This document shows positions 43,760 to 52,629 of a DNA stretch of 64,000 bases, piece after piece. This stretch comes from Planctomyces sp. SH-PL14. GTDB lineage: Bacteria > Planctomycetota > Planctomycetia > Planctomycetales > Planctomycetaceae. A model generated the notes under the pieces. That model did no database searches. It saw only the letters and a list, made by a program, of their open reading frames with translations, and had not been told where the DNA came from. Each line of letters begins with the position of its first letter. Within the stretch, counting starts at the first letter, position 1. The translations under genes were made by a program, and so were the position numbers. The stretch spans positions 5,536,001 to 5,600,000 of the forward strand of contig NZ_CP011270.1 of assembly GCF_001610835.1 (NCBI RefSeq). The letters are read 5' to 3'.

Positions 43760-45532
43760 ATGCCCGAAAAAACCACCCCCCTGCCGCGGTCGCTGCTCCG
43801 CGAACGGACGCGGGAGGTGGACGCCGCGTTCCGGAAGGCGCTCGGGATTCAGCTCTATCGGGTCCAGCTCCAGGCCGGGGCCCGTCTCACGCGGCCGGTC
43901 GTCGTCGAACTCGCGACCGGCGAAGGGAAGACCTTCACGAGCGCCCTCCCGCTCGCCGCGCTGGCCGACTTCCACGCCCGCGCCTGGCTGGCGACCGCCA
44001 ACGACTACCTCGCCCGCCGCGACGCCGATGCTCTCCGGCCGGTCTTCGCCGAGCTCGGGATGTCGGTCGGCGCCGTCTGGTCCCAGATGCCCCCCGCCGA
44101 ACGCCGCCAGGCGTACGCCTGCGACATCACCTACGGCACGCTGCGAGAGTTCGCCTTCGACCATCTCAAGGAGCGTCTCGCCCAGCGCGAGGCAGCCGCC
44201 CGAGGGGGCTCCTCCGCTCCGACCGGCGGCTGCCGCGAGCTCCTCGGCCTCCCCGATCCCGAGGACGTCGCGCTGCTCCTCGACGAGTGCGACAGCCTCC
44301 TCATCGATGAAGCCCGGACCCCGTTCCTGATCTCCGCCGCCGGAGCCCCGCCGACCCCCGCCCAGGAGAGCTGCTTCCGCTGGGCCTGTACGCTCGCCGC
44401 GACGCTCGAGCGGAACGCCGACTACATCCGCGAGGTCCCCGGCGGCCCGGTCGCTCTCACGCCGCAGGGGACCGACCGCGTCATCGCGGCCACGGTCCCG
44501 CGTCAGATGGCCCCGCTGAACCTCGTCGAGATCCTGCACGCCGTCGAGCGGGCGGTCCGGGTCAACGAAGACTTCCACTGCGACCATCAGTACCTCGTCC
44601 GCGACGGCGAGGTCCGGATCGTCGACGACTACACGGGCCGGATCAGCGAAGGCCGGCGGTGGAGCGCCGGCGTCCAGCAGGCGATCGAAGCCCGCGAGAG
44701 CCTCGTCCTCTCCCCCGACGGCCGGACGGAAGCCCGGATCACGGTGCAGGACTTCGTCGGCCGCTTCGGCCACGTCAGCGGCATGACCGGCACGGCCCGC
44801 GAAGGGGCCGGCGAGTTCTCCTCGGTCTACGGCCTCAAGGTCGAACCGCTTCGTCCACGGCTCCCCGTCCGGCGGCGGGTCCTGCCCCCCGTGGCCTCCC
44901 GGACGCAGGAAGAGAAGTGGAACGCCGTCGCCGCGGACGTGCAGCGGACCCTCAAGGGGGGCCAGTCGGTGCTCGTCGGAACGCGGACGGTGCAGGCCTC
45001 CGAGGAGCTCGCCGCCCACTTCCGCGCGGAGGGGATCGCGTTCGAGCTGCTCAACGCCCGGCATCCCGACCGCGAGGCGGAGATCGTGGCCCGGGCCGGC
45101 GATCCGGGGGCGGTGACGATCGCGACCAACATGGCGGGGCGGGGGACCGACATCCCGCTCTCGCCGCAGGTCCTGGCGGCAGGGGGGCTGCACGTCATCG
45201 CGACGGAGTTCCACACCGCGCGGCGGATCGACCGGCAGCTCATCGGCCGCTGTGCCCGGCAGGGGGACCCCGGTTCCGCCCGGTTCCTCGTGAGCCTGGA
45301 GGACGAGATCCTCGACATCAGCCGCGGCGAGGAAGCGGCCGACGTCCGGCGGGATCTGGCCGGGGCAGGCTCAGCCAGCTGGGTCAAAGTGCTGGAACAA
45401 TCCCAGCGGGAGATCGAAAGCAAGCACGCGGAAGCCCGGATCCGCCTGAACGCCTCGGACCGAAAGCTCAACGAGTCCTACCAGCTCCTGGGCCTCGACC
45501 CCTCGCTCGACCGGATTGAGGATCCGTCGTAG
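43760..45532 (+). CDS. SecA-like ATPase, short form
   Basis: 590 residues from ATG 43760; the longer open frame runs through repeats. SecA motor signatures are complete: LATGEGKT Walker A (51-58), DECDSLLIDEARTP Walker B region (175-188; housekeeping SecA has DEVDS), VRIVDDYTGRISEGRRWSAGVQQAIEARE, SGMTGTA, TIATNMAGRGTDI and RRIDRQLIGRCARQGDPGSARFLVSLEDE. SecA proteins are usually ~850-950 residues; here the preprotein-binding insert is reduced and the scaffold/wing and zinc C-terminus are missing or short (only ~75 residues follow RFLVSLEDE). It is therefore a paralogue, not housekeeping SecA. Its place beside TolC/HlyD/M50 genes suggests it drives a dedicated export route. Confidence 0.9.
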   Translation: MPEKTTPLPRSLLRERTREVDAAFRKALGIQLYRVQLQAGARLTRPVVVELATGEGKTFTSALPLAALADFHARAWLATANDYLARRDADALRPVFAELGMSVGAVWSQMPPAERRQAYACDITYGTLREFAFDHLKERLAQREAAARGGSSAPTGGCRELLGLPDPEDVALLLDECDSLLIDEARTPFLISAAGAPPTPAQESCFRWACTLAATLERNADYIREVPGGPVALTPQGTDRVIAATVPRQMAPLNLVEILHAVERAVRVNEDFHCDHQYLVRDGEVRIVDDYTGRISEGRRWSAGVQQAIEARESLVLSPDGRTEARITVQDFVGRFGHVSGMTGTAREGAGEFSSVYGLKVEPLRPRLPVRRRVLPPVASRTQEEKWNAVAADVQRTLKGGQSVLVGTRTVQASEELAAHFRAEGIAFELLNARHPDREAEIVARAGDPGAVTIATNMAGRGTDIPLSPQVLAAGGLHVIATEFHTARRIDRQLIGRCARQGDPGSARFLVSLEDEILDISRGEEAADVRRDLAGAGSASWVKVLEQSQREIESKHAEARIRLNASDRKLNESYQLLGLDPSLDRIEDPS

Positions 45533-45540
45533 GAGGGAGT

Positions 45541-45945
45541 TGGCCACAGATCAACACAGATGGACACAGATAAGATGGAGGCAAGCGCGCGGACGCCGTC
45601 TCGCAAAAATAGTCCCGTCAGGGACGACAGAAAATAGCCCCCGTTTCAACGGGGGGACACCAGACGACATCTCGATCGAGTCCCGTCAGGGACGGAAGAA
45701 CAAACGACGCTCGGCAACCACCTTCTCTTTCGTCCCTGACGGGACTGCGCCGCCGCCTCGTGCCCCACCCACCACTGAAGTGGTGGGCTATTCTCGGCCG
45801 TCCCTGACGGGACTTTCGGTCAAGGTGAAGTCGCAGATCGAGCCGAACTCGCAAACGAACAACGCCCCCGCGAGGGCTGCCGCCCCTTATCTGTGTTTAT
45901 CTGTGTTTATCTGTGGCTCGATTTCTCTGCTTCCTCTGTGTTTCA
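45541..45945. repeat. ACACAGATNN pair bracketing AGTCCCGTCAGGGACG units
   Basis: Left GCCACAGATCAACACAGATG (45541-45575); right ATCTGTGTTTATCTGTGTTT, ATCTGTGGC and CCTCTGTGTTTCAAGG (45889-45945). Between them four AGTCCCGTCAGGGACG units, two in each orientation: 45611-45626 (+), 45679-45694 (+), 45731-45746 (-), 45799-45814 (-). Confidence 0.88.
45611..45814. repeat. Four AGTCCCGTCAGGGACG units with hairpins
   Basis: The 16-bp box contains the near-palindrome TCCCGTCAGGGA. The first unit is followed by AATAGCCC and hairpin CCCCGTT-tc-AACGGGG; the last (inverted) by AATAGCCC and hairpin CCCACCACT-tc-AGTGGTGGG. Arrangement is head-head around the centre, like an inverted pair of pairs. Confidence 0.88.
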
Positions 45946-45984
45946 AGGCACCGAACGCCGTGGCCTTTCGGCAGCCGGGCCGTG

Positions 45985-46133
45985 AGCGACGCGGGTTGGT
46001 GAGGGGGCATCCAGCACGCTGTCCGCGCTTGGACACTCACTCCTTCAGACATCTCTCGACGGCCAGGCCTCCGGCGGGCAAGGGGGTGTGACCCCCTTGC
46101 ATCCCCTCACCAGGGTCCCCCTGGACCCGGCTC
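45985..46133 (-). repeat. Composite intergenic element, copy D (left half, inverted)
   Basis: Read on the minus strand: GGGTCCAGGGGG, GGTGAGGGGATGCAAGGGGG, GCCCGCCGGAGGCCTGGCC, GTCTGAAGGAGTGAGTGTCC, GCGGACAGCGTGC, CACCAACCCGCG. The right half is missing. It abuts the stop codon of the PrsW gene. Confidence 0.85.
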
Positions 46134-47636
46134 TTATGCCGCTTCCGCCGATCTCGCTCGCGCCACCATAAACGCAAACCACCCGAAACTCACCCCCGCC
46201 GTCAACAACGCCCACAACTCCATCTCCTTCTTCAGGAACGTGTCATACACCCCATGCAGCACCATCGCGATCAACAGATAATGCGCGATAAAACCAAACA
46301 CACTGTCGAACGAAAACTCCGACACATAATCCTGGTTGTGATACATCAGGATCCCGATCGCCCCCGCCCACAACGCGTGCAACCCCACGCACGACACGAA
46401 CCGGACCACATAAATCCACCCGCCCGAAATCCCGTTGTAATAGTCCACCGAATAACTGATCCCCTCCGAGATCCCAAACCCGATCCCGCTCGCCAGGCCG
46501 ACGAGGCACGCCCCCCGCCACGACGTCTTCTCCGAGTTCAGATAGAACGCAATCGGCAGCGCCTTACACACCTCCTCGCACAACCCGACCCCGCAGACGA
46601 ACCCCATGAAGCTCATCCCGAACCCCATCTCCGGATCGACGGCGCAGCGGTACGAGAACCCGATGAACTTCACGATGTAGAACAGCAGGACCAGGATCCC
46701 CCGCCCCCGGACCATCACTCCGTTCGTCGACATCGCGATCCACTGAAAGCTCAGCAGCATCATGATCCCGATCGTTCCGGTCACGATCCCCGCGATCAGG
46801 AGCTGCCCCGGCGAGGCCCGCGCCCCCGGCCACATCGCGATCAGCAGCCCGAAGAACGCCGCCGCACTCAACCCGGCAAACACCCAGTGCAGCTTGGTAT
46901 CGGCCGGCAGAAACGCGTCGGCGACCTTGTGGTCGGGAAGCTGCATCGCCAGGGAATGCAGAAAGTCCGGCACCGACCGGGACTGGGCCGCGAGGGCCTC
47001 GAGGTTGACCTCCTGCCCCTCAAGACTCTCTTCCAGCCGCTCCTCGAAAGGACGGACATCCATGGCGGAGTGCAGGCAGAGCGGAATGAGCGTCAGCAGC
47101 AGAAGCCAGTAAAGGTTCTGCCGCCACCCCGAGCCGACTGCTCCGTCGCCGCTCTCGTCTCCCTCGTCTCCCAGCCGGGCCCGCTTCTTCGTTTTCTTCT
47201 TGCGGGGTTTGACCCGCGTCGATCCCGAGGTGTCGTCCTCCGAATCGCCGGTGGACTCCCCGTCCTCGCCTTCGTCCCTCCCCAGCCGCCGCTCCCGGGG
47301 GAGCGACTCGCCGCGGAGGTCTTCGTCCTGCAGATCGAGCCAGCCGCCGTCCTCCTTGCGGTCCTTGGGCGCGTCCCCGCGCTTCCGGCTCGCCGGCTCG
47401 GGGACTTCAAAGTCCGTATCGACGTGCGACGACACGGCGGACTTCGTCGCGGCACTCGACGCCGCGTTCTCGGTCGCGCCGAAGAAGTCTTCGCTCCCGT
47501 CGTCGTCGCTGCCTGGGACGGCGGCGGGAACGAGGATCGGCTCGCGGCACTTGGGGCAGCGGACCCGTTTTCCGGCGTGACGGTCCTCGGCCCGGAGGGT
47601 CGTGCGACAGGAGTCGCATGTAACGCGAATAGACAT
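46134..47636 (-). CDS. PrsW-family membrane protease with N-terminal zinc ribbon
   Basis: 500 residues from ATG 47636 (GTG 47657 also open). Residues 1-35: MJ0042-like zinc ribbon (CDSC...CPKC). ~40-165: acidic/basic disordered linker with KPRKKKTKKR. ~175-500: about eight to nine membrane helices with PrsW motifs: GLCEEVCKALP (EExxK), GIGFGISEGISYS (GFxxxE), VGLHALWAG and MVLHGVYDTF. Founder PrsW is a membrane metalloprotease-like protein acting in site-1 cleavage of an anti-sigma factor; planctomycete homologues are common and uncharacterised. Stands alone on the minus strand. Confidence 0.88.
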   Translation of the reverse strand: MSIRVTCDSCRTTLRAEDRHAGKRVRCPKCREPILVPAAVPGSDDDGSEDFFGATENAASSAATKSAVSSHVDTDFEVPEPASRKRGDAPKDRKEDGGWLDLQDEDLRGESLPRERRLGRDEGEDGESTGDSEDDTSGSTRVKPRKKKTKKRARLGDEGDESGDGAVGSGWRQNLYWLLLLTLIPLCLHSAMDVRPFEERLEESLEGQEVNLEALAAQSRSVPDFLHSLAMQLPDHKVADAFLPADTKLHWVFAGLSAAAFFGLLIAMWPGARASPGQLLIAGIVTGTIGIMMLLSFQWIAMSTNGVMVRGRGILVLLFYIVKFIGFSYRCAVDPEMGFGMSFMGFVCGVGLCEEVCKALPIAFYLNSEKTSWRGACLVGLASGIGFGISEGISYSVDYYNGISGGWIYVVRFVSCVGLHALWAGAIGILMYHNQDYVSEFSFDSVFGFIAHYLLIAMVLHGVYDTFLKKEMELWALLTAGVSFGWFAFMVARARSAEAA

Positions 47637-47860
47637 CGGCAAAGCCCTGGCCACCACGATTCGCTATGCCGGAATCCTGCAGCCGCGACTCGGGCTCTGT
47701 CAACGCACCCGGCGTTTCTTCATCGTTCCTCCCAAACGGCACCGCGCATTCTTCACGCATCATTGCTGATCGAGAGTGATGCGGAGTGCCAGGAGGCGGG
47801 AACAGTGAAAAGTGGGAAGTGAGAAAGACCAACGGAAGGACGCAATCCGCCCCCGCGGCC

Positions 47861-48898
47861 CTACGGCCGAACCGGGTTTTCCAGAATGGTCAGCGTCCCC
47901 CGCGTGGCATCGAGTTCCGCCATCGCCCCATGCGGCAGAGTGGCATTGAGAGGCACATGCCCGACAGGAAAGTCGACAAGCACCGGGACCTTGAGCTTTG
48001 TCATGTACTCGCGAATGACACGGCGGATCGGCTCGTTCTCTTCCGGCTTGGCCCCATGGAAGTCGCCAATGATGACCCCCGCCACTTTGTCAAAGACGCC
48101 GGCAAGCCGGAGCTGAGCCAGGTATCGATCAACACGGTAGGGAGGCTCATCGAGGTCTTCGAGAACAAGGATCGCCCCATCGGGCTCAAGGGCGTAAGGC
48201 GTTCCCAGCGTGCCGCAGACGAGGGTCAGGTTGCCTCCCCAGATGCGGCCCTTCGCACGTCCGGGGACGAGGGCTGTGGGGCGTGGGGCGGAGGGAGGAG
48301 GGGCGTCGATTTCGAAGCCGATGGCGCCGGGGAGGTAGCGGTCGGCGAGGAGGACGCGGCGGAAGCTGCGGGTCTGGTATTCGAAGTCGGGCTCGGTGCG
48401 GTAGAGCTCGTACATCGGCATGGGGGAGTGGAAGGTGATGAGTCGGCAGTGGCGGGCGATGGCGATGTGGAGGCCGGTGATGTCGGAGAAGCCGGTGAGG
48501 ATTTTGGGGTGCTTGCGAAGGGCGGCGTAGTCGACGCGGTCGAGGGTCCGCATGACGCCGTAGCCGCCGCGGCAGGGGAAGATGGCCTGGACGTCGGGGT
48601 CGCGGATGGCGGCGTTGAGTTCATCAATCCGCTCATCGTCGGAGCCGGCGAGGTAGTCGTCGCGGCGGTTGATGTTGGGGGGGAGTTTGACTTGGAAGCC
48701 TTCGCGCTGGAGTTGAGCGGCGTAGGTTTCGACCTTCTTAAGGTCGATGGGCCCGGCGGGAGCGACGAAGGCGATGGTGTCGCCGCGGCGGAGGGCGGGG
48801 GGAGCGATCCAATCCAGAGTGGTGGTGTCTTGAGCGGTCAAGGGGGCTGCAATGAGGAAGAGAAGGGCGGGAAGAAGTAATCGCGAGAATGAGGGCAT
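47861..48898 (-). CDS. Exported S66-family LD-carboxypeptidase
   Basis: 345 residues; ATG 48898 with signal peptide MPSFSRLLLPALLFLIAAPL ending at AQ. S66 (LD-carboxypeptidase A / MccF) features in order: DTIAFVAPAG, GSDDERIDELNAAI, FPCRGGYGVMRTLD, TGFSDITGLH with nucleophile S138, LVLEDLDEPPYRVDRYL with E247, VDFPVGHVPLNATLP with H314. It should cut L-D peptide bonds in murein tetrapeptides during wall recycling, or detoxify a peptide-nucleotide antibiotic if MccF-like. The signal peptide is unusual since LdcA is cytoplasmic. The start is preceded by a repeated ATGCCCTC word and lacks a clear Shine-Dalgarno box. Confidence 0.9.
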   Translation of the reverse strand: MPSFSRLLLPALLFLIAAPLTAQDTTTLDWIAPPALRRGDTIAFVAPAGPIDLKKVETYAAQLQREGFQVKLPPNINRRDDYLAGSDDERIDELNAAIRDPDVQAIFPCRGGYGVMRTLDRVDYAALRKHPKILTGFSDITGLHIAIARHCRLITFHSPMPMYELYRTEPDFEYQTRSFRRVLLADRYLPGAIGFEIDAPPPSAPRPTALVPGRAKGRIWGGNLTLVCGTLGTPYALEPDGAILVLEDLDEPPYRVDRYLAQLRLAGVFDKVAGVIIGDFHGAKPEENEPIRRVIREYMTKLKVPVLVDFPVGHVPLNATLPHGAMAELDATRGTLTILENPVRP

Positions 48899-48976
48899 GA
48901 GGGCATCGCTGTGGAGGATGAAGCGCGACCGGAGTCATTGTGACATACGGCCCCATCCCCGCCACCGGCTTACTCA

Positions 48977-49313
48977 AGAACCGGGGTCCAGGGGGTACCC
49001 CTGGTGGGGAGTGCAGAGGGGCAACGCCCCTTTGCCCGCCGGAGGCCTGGCCTGAATCGATCTGTCTGAAGGAGCGCGTGTCCAAGCGCGGATGCCGTGC
49101 CGGATGCCCCCCTCGCTAACCCGCGGGGATTGCGTCGCCATCGTTGTAGTGTGGAGGAGTCCTCAACTCTGGCGACCAAAAGGGGACATCCGTCGTGTCC
49201 CACGGTTCCTCATGGAAGTGCCTCCGGCGGCAAGGGGTCGAAACCCCTTGACCCCAGGCTGCCGTGGGACAATGGGTTTGAGCTATGGGCACCGTGCCGG
49301 CAAGGACGCGGTT
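48977..49313 (+). repeat. Composite intergenic element, copy E (complete)
   Basis: All landmarks of copy B in the same order: GGGTCCAGGGGG, CCCCTGGTGGGGAGTGCAG, GGGGCAACGCCCC, GGAGGCCTGGCC, TGTCTGAAGGAG, GTGCCGGATGCCCCC, GGAGTCCTCAAC, CCACGGTTCCTCA, GTGCCTCCGGCGGCAAGGGG, GAGCTATGGGC. Hairpin CAAGGGG-tcgaaa-CCCCTTG. Unlike the other copies it lies in a divergent gap, between two gene starts, so promoter effects are possible. Confidence 0.92.
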
Positions 49314-49398
49314 CGGGTGACGCAGTGCGGGTGCAGTTGCGCCGCCCGCCCACTACGCTGACCGCCGCGCTTCGGGACACTCTCTTGAGGGACATCGG

Positions 49399-50940
49399 AT
49401 GAAACAGAACGCGGATCAGCGGCGCAGCGTGGCGGCTCACTTCACACTCCTGGTCGTCGCTCTCCTCAGCGCCGCGCCCGCCCACGCCCAAGACCCGCTC
49501 CTCGCTGGCGCCGCCAAAGTCGACATCACCGACCGCGAAGCCGGTCCCGCCAACGACCCCATGTTCGCCCGCGCCCTCGTCCTCAAGCACGGCGAAACCA
49601 CCCTCGTCCTCGTCGCGGTCGACGCCGTCGCCATCGGCGAAATCGGACCCATCAAGAACGACTACCTCCCCACGGTCCGCAGCCGCCTCGAAAAAGAACT
49701 CCACATCCCGCCGAACAACCTGCTCGTCAACGCCAGCCACTGCCACGGCCTCGTCTGCCGCGACGTCGCCGACCGCACGATCCAGGCCATCACCCAGGCC
49801 TCAAAGAACCTCGTCCCCGTCACGGTCGGCGTCGGCTCCGGCCACGAAGACCGCATCTCCGAAAACCGCCGCCTCAAACTCAAAAGCGGCCGCGAAGCCG
49901 ACGTCCGCCACGCCTACGCCCTCCCCCCGGACGAAGAGGTCGCCGAAGTCGGCCCCATCGATCCCCAGATCGGCCTCATCCGCCTCAACGGCGAAGACGG
50001 CCGCACCGTTGCCGTCCTCTACAACTTCGCCTGCCACCCCATCATGGGCGTCCCCGGCGCCGCCAACACCGCGGACATCACGGGCTTCTCCTCGCGGGTG
50101 ATTGAGGACAACCTCAATGAAGGCAAAGACGGCCCCGGCCCCATCGCCCTCTTCCTCCAGGGCTGCGGCGGCGACATCAACCCCGTCGACTACAAAGCGG
50201 TCGACCACCCCCGCCACGCCGAACCGCTCGGCAACATGCTCGGCCTCAGCACCCTCAAAGGCCTGCGGACCATCGAAGCAAAGCCGGATCCCCGCCTGAC
50301 GGTCCTCAGCGAAACCCTCACCCTCCCGCGGGCCGATCAGGAGGAACGGATCGCCGCCCAGGAAGCGGAACTGCGGCAACTCCTCCAGTCGCTCAAGGGG
50401 ACCAGCCTCAACCTCAAGACCTTCCTCCCGCTGGCGGTCAAATACAACCTCGCCGAAGAGTTTCCGTCGTACGCATCCCACCGCTATCTCCACGACGCGA
50501 CCCTTGGCCGCGGCGACTTCGCGAAGCTCGACGAAGAGAACCGCCGCAACCTCCAGGCGTACCTCCAGAACATCCTCACCATGGAGAAGCTGACCCGCGT
50601 CCAGACGAACCTCGCCCTCCTGAGAAAGCACCAGGCCAGCCTGATCGCCTCCGGCAAGCGGACGATCGATGTCGAGGTGATGGCCGTCCGGATCGGCGAA
50701 GCGGTCCTGGTCACCTTCCCCGGCGAACTGACGGTCCGCATCGGTCTCGGCATCAAGAAGACCTCGCCGCACCCCCGGACCTTCGTGGCGGGCTACACGA
50801 ACGGCTACATCTACTACGCCCCCACGGCGGAGCAGCTGAAGAACGTGGGCGGAGCCCAGGAAGACAGCGACTGCATCCTCGCCCCCGAATGGCAGGCCCT
50901 CTTCGAGGCCAAGGTCGCCGACATGCTCAAGCGTCTCTGA
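49399..50940 (+). CDS. Neutral ceramidase-like exported hydrolase
   Basis: 513 residues; ATG 49399, signal peptide ending at APAHA (30). Neutral/alkaline non-lysosomal ceramidase fold: GAAKVDITDREAG (typical G-x-x-D-I-T), LVLVAVDAVAIG, NASHCHGLV (zinc His at 114/116), NFACHPIMG (His 213), LFLQGCGGDINPV, and a C-terminal VTFPGELTVRIG with GYTNGYIYYAP. Founder enzymes hydrolyse the N-acyl bond of ceramide; planctomycete homologues have many substrates, so I would call it a ceramidase-family hydrolase. Shorter than bacterial ceramidases (~650) because the C-terminal Ig-like domain is absent. Confidence 0.88.
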   Translation: MKQNADQRRSVAAHFTLLVVALLSAAPAHAQDPLLAGAAKVDITDREAGPANDPMFARALVLKHGETTLVLVAVDAVAIGEIGPIKNDYLPTVRSRLEKELHIPPNNLLVNASHCHGLVCRDVADRTIQAITQASKNLVPVTVGVGSGHEDRISENRRLKLKSGREADVRHAYALPPDEEVAEVGPIDPQIGLIRLNGEDGRTVAVLYNFACHPIMGVPGAANTADITGFSSRVIEDNLNEGKDGPGPIALFLQGCGGDINPVDYKAVDHPRHAEPLGNMLGLSTLKGLRTIEAKPDPRLTVLSETLTLPRADQEERIAAQEAELRQLLQSLKGTSLNLKTFLPLAVKYNLAEEFPSYASHRYLHDATLGRGDFAKLDEENRRNLQAYLQNILTMEKLTRVQTNLALLRKHQASLIASGKRTIDVEVMAVRIGEAVLVTFPGELTVRIGLGIKKTSPHPRTFVAGYTNGYIYYAPTAEQLKNVGGAQEDSDCILAPEWQALFEAKVADMLKRL

Positions 50941-51216
50941 TCGCGTCCGGTCGCCTGTTGTCCGGGCTCGCCGTGCGAACTCGGCCACCGCCAACGGCGT
51001 GCGGATTTCAAGAATTTCGTCACGTCGTGAGATCTGCCTGTGGTTGGGACCCGGGCAGGGGCGCGTTGTCCGGTTCTGGATGGACCACGGCCCGACCCCC
51101 CAGAACCGACGAAAGCGGCGAGCGACTGCGAACTCATCACTGGATCAGGGACCTGCCGCGGAGACGAAGTCCGGATGACCGAGGCTTGGGCGGTCCGCAC
51201 GGGGACGAACTGAAGC

Positions 51217-52629
51217 TCACCTGGCCCGAAGAAGCGTGGCCAGAGTCCGGCCGAGTTCGCGGGCCGATTGGTCGTCCTGGCCGGTGACGACCTTTCCGTC
51301 GACCGCGATGTCGTCCGTTGACGTGTTCGGATTGCCGACGGAGTTCCCTGGATGCAGCCGGGCACCGTTGGTCTCGGCATGCCAGCGGGAGGCCGGAACC
51401 CCGGACGCGCCGGGGTGCTGTCCGTCGGGGGATGGGAGAGTTGCCGCGCAGACCGCCCGGCCGTCGAGGAGGCTCTTGCCGTTGACGCGGGACCAGGCCA
51501 GAACGGAGACGCCGTGGCACAGGCCGGCCACGTACTTATCCTCTTTTACGAAGGCGTTGATGAGCTCGTTGGCCCGGTTGCGGAGTTCCGGCGAGCCGTT
51601 GTATCCGCCGTTGCGATAGCGCCCGCGGAATGCGTACTGGTACTGAGACGCGCCCCACCCTCCGGCAAAGAGGATGGCGGCGTAGCGCTCCGGCTTCACG
51701 TCCGCCAGCGCGTGGTCCGCCTGAACGGTGCCTCCGTCGTTTCCCTGCCCGGAATTGGGATGGGGGCGGCAGGCCCCTTGGCGGGCCGCGGCGACCTCGA
51801 CCTGGAAACCGGCCTGTTCCAGCTCCCGCCGCGGGTCCGCATACTCCCGGTAGAAAAAGTCCTGGTTGGCGATCACGATCAGGACACGCGGTTTGTCCCC
51901 GCCCGCCTGTGCAGGAGCGGGGCGCGCTGGCGATGCCGGAGAGGGACGGTCGCGACCCGCCGGGGTGGAGGACGGGGTACCGGACGGAGGCGTCGTCGCC
52001 GGACGAACCGGAGTCGCGGCCACGGCCGGCTCTCCGACCGGACGATACTCGACGGCGTGGAACGTGGCGGCCGAATCCCAGGAACCGATGCCGAGCGTTT
52101 CGGTCGGAAGCCGCCATTCGTCGACGATCGACAGCGCCGTTCCGTCTCCCCGGACGGTGTCGATCGCCTTGCCGTCGAGCAGGACCCGGACCTCGTCGCG
52201 GCGGACCTCGATCAGGACCGTCGACTTCTCTCCGTTCTTGAGCGTGACCCGCTGGGGAGGCGTCGCGCGCTCGCGCAGCGTCCGGCCGCTGACACGCTGG
52301 ATTCCGGCCAGATGCTGTCCCCAGGCGTCGATGTCGCACACCGTCGGGTGGCCGTTGACGACGAACATCAGGGCGATGGAATGCACGCCGCTGGTCCGGG
52401 TGAAGGTGACGCGGTAGTCGTACTCCCGCGCCGGCTGCACCTGGAGCGGAACCCGGGCCCCTGGAGAAGCCGCGGTCTGCAGCATCCCCTCTTTGCGAGA
52501 CCACGTCCCGACCGCCCGGTCCAGGTCCGCCTGCTCCAGGAGGTTCTGCCAGGCGGTCTCGGCAGCGGGGAGGGACGCCGATGCGGCCAGGCAGGCGATC
52601 AGGGCGACCAGTGGAAAGCGGAACGACAT
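51217..52629 (-). CDS. DJ-1/PfpI-family protein with LamG-like N-terminal half
   Basis: 470 residues from ATG 52629 (GAGGG upstream; open to 52755 but non-coding-looking). Signal peptide ending at AAE (24). ~25-195: beta-sandwich of DUF1080/LamG type (YDYRVTFTRTSGVHSIALMFVVNG, GKAIDTVRGDGTALSI, WDSAATFHAVEYRP). Pro/Ser linker ~200-245. ~247-470: DJ-1/PfpI class I amidotransferase-like domain with VLIVIANQDFFYREY, ILFAGGWGASQYQ and nucleophile elbow GLCHGVSVL (C371), then DIAVDGKVVTGQD. Members include proteases and glyoxalase/deglycase-like enzymes. Substrate unknown; exported carbohydrate-related binding is suggested by the first domain. Confidence 0.85.
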   Translation of the reverse strand: MSFRFPLVALIACLAASASLPAAETAWQNLLEQADLDRAVGTWSRKEGMLQTAASPGARVPLQVQPAREYDYRVTFTRTSGVHSIALMFVVNGHPTVCDIDAWGQHLAGIQRVSGRTLRERATPPQRVTLKNGEKSTVLIEVRRDEVRVLLDGKAIDTVRGDGTALSIVDEWRLPTETLGIGSWDSAATFHAVEYRPVGEPAVAATPVRPATTPPSGTPSSTPAGRDRPSPASPARPAPAQAGGDKPRVLIVIANQDFFYREYADPRRELEQAGFQVEVAAARQGACRPHPNSGQGNDGGTVQADHALADVKPERYAAILFAGGWGASQYQYAFRGRYRNGGYNGSPELRNRANELINAFVKEDKYVAGLCHGVSVLAWSRVNGKSLLDGRAVCAATLPSPDGQHPGASGVPASRWHAETNGARLHPGNSVGNPNTSTDDIAVDGKVVTGQDDQSARELGRTLATLLRAR

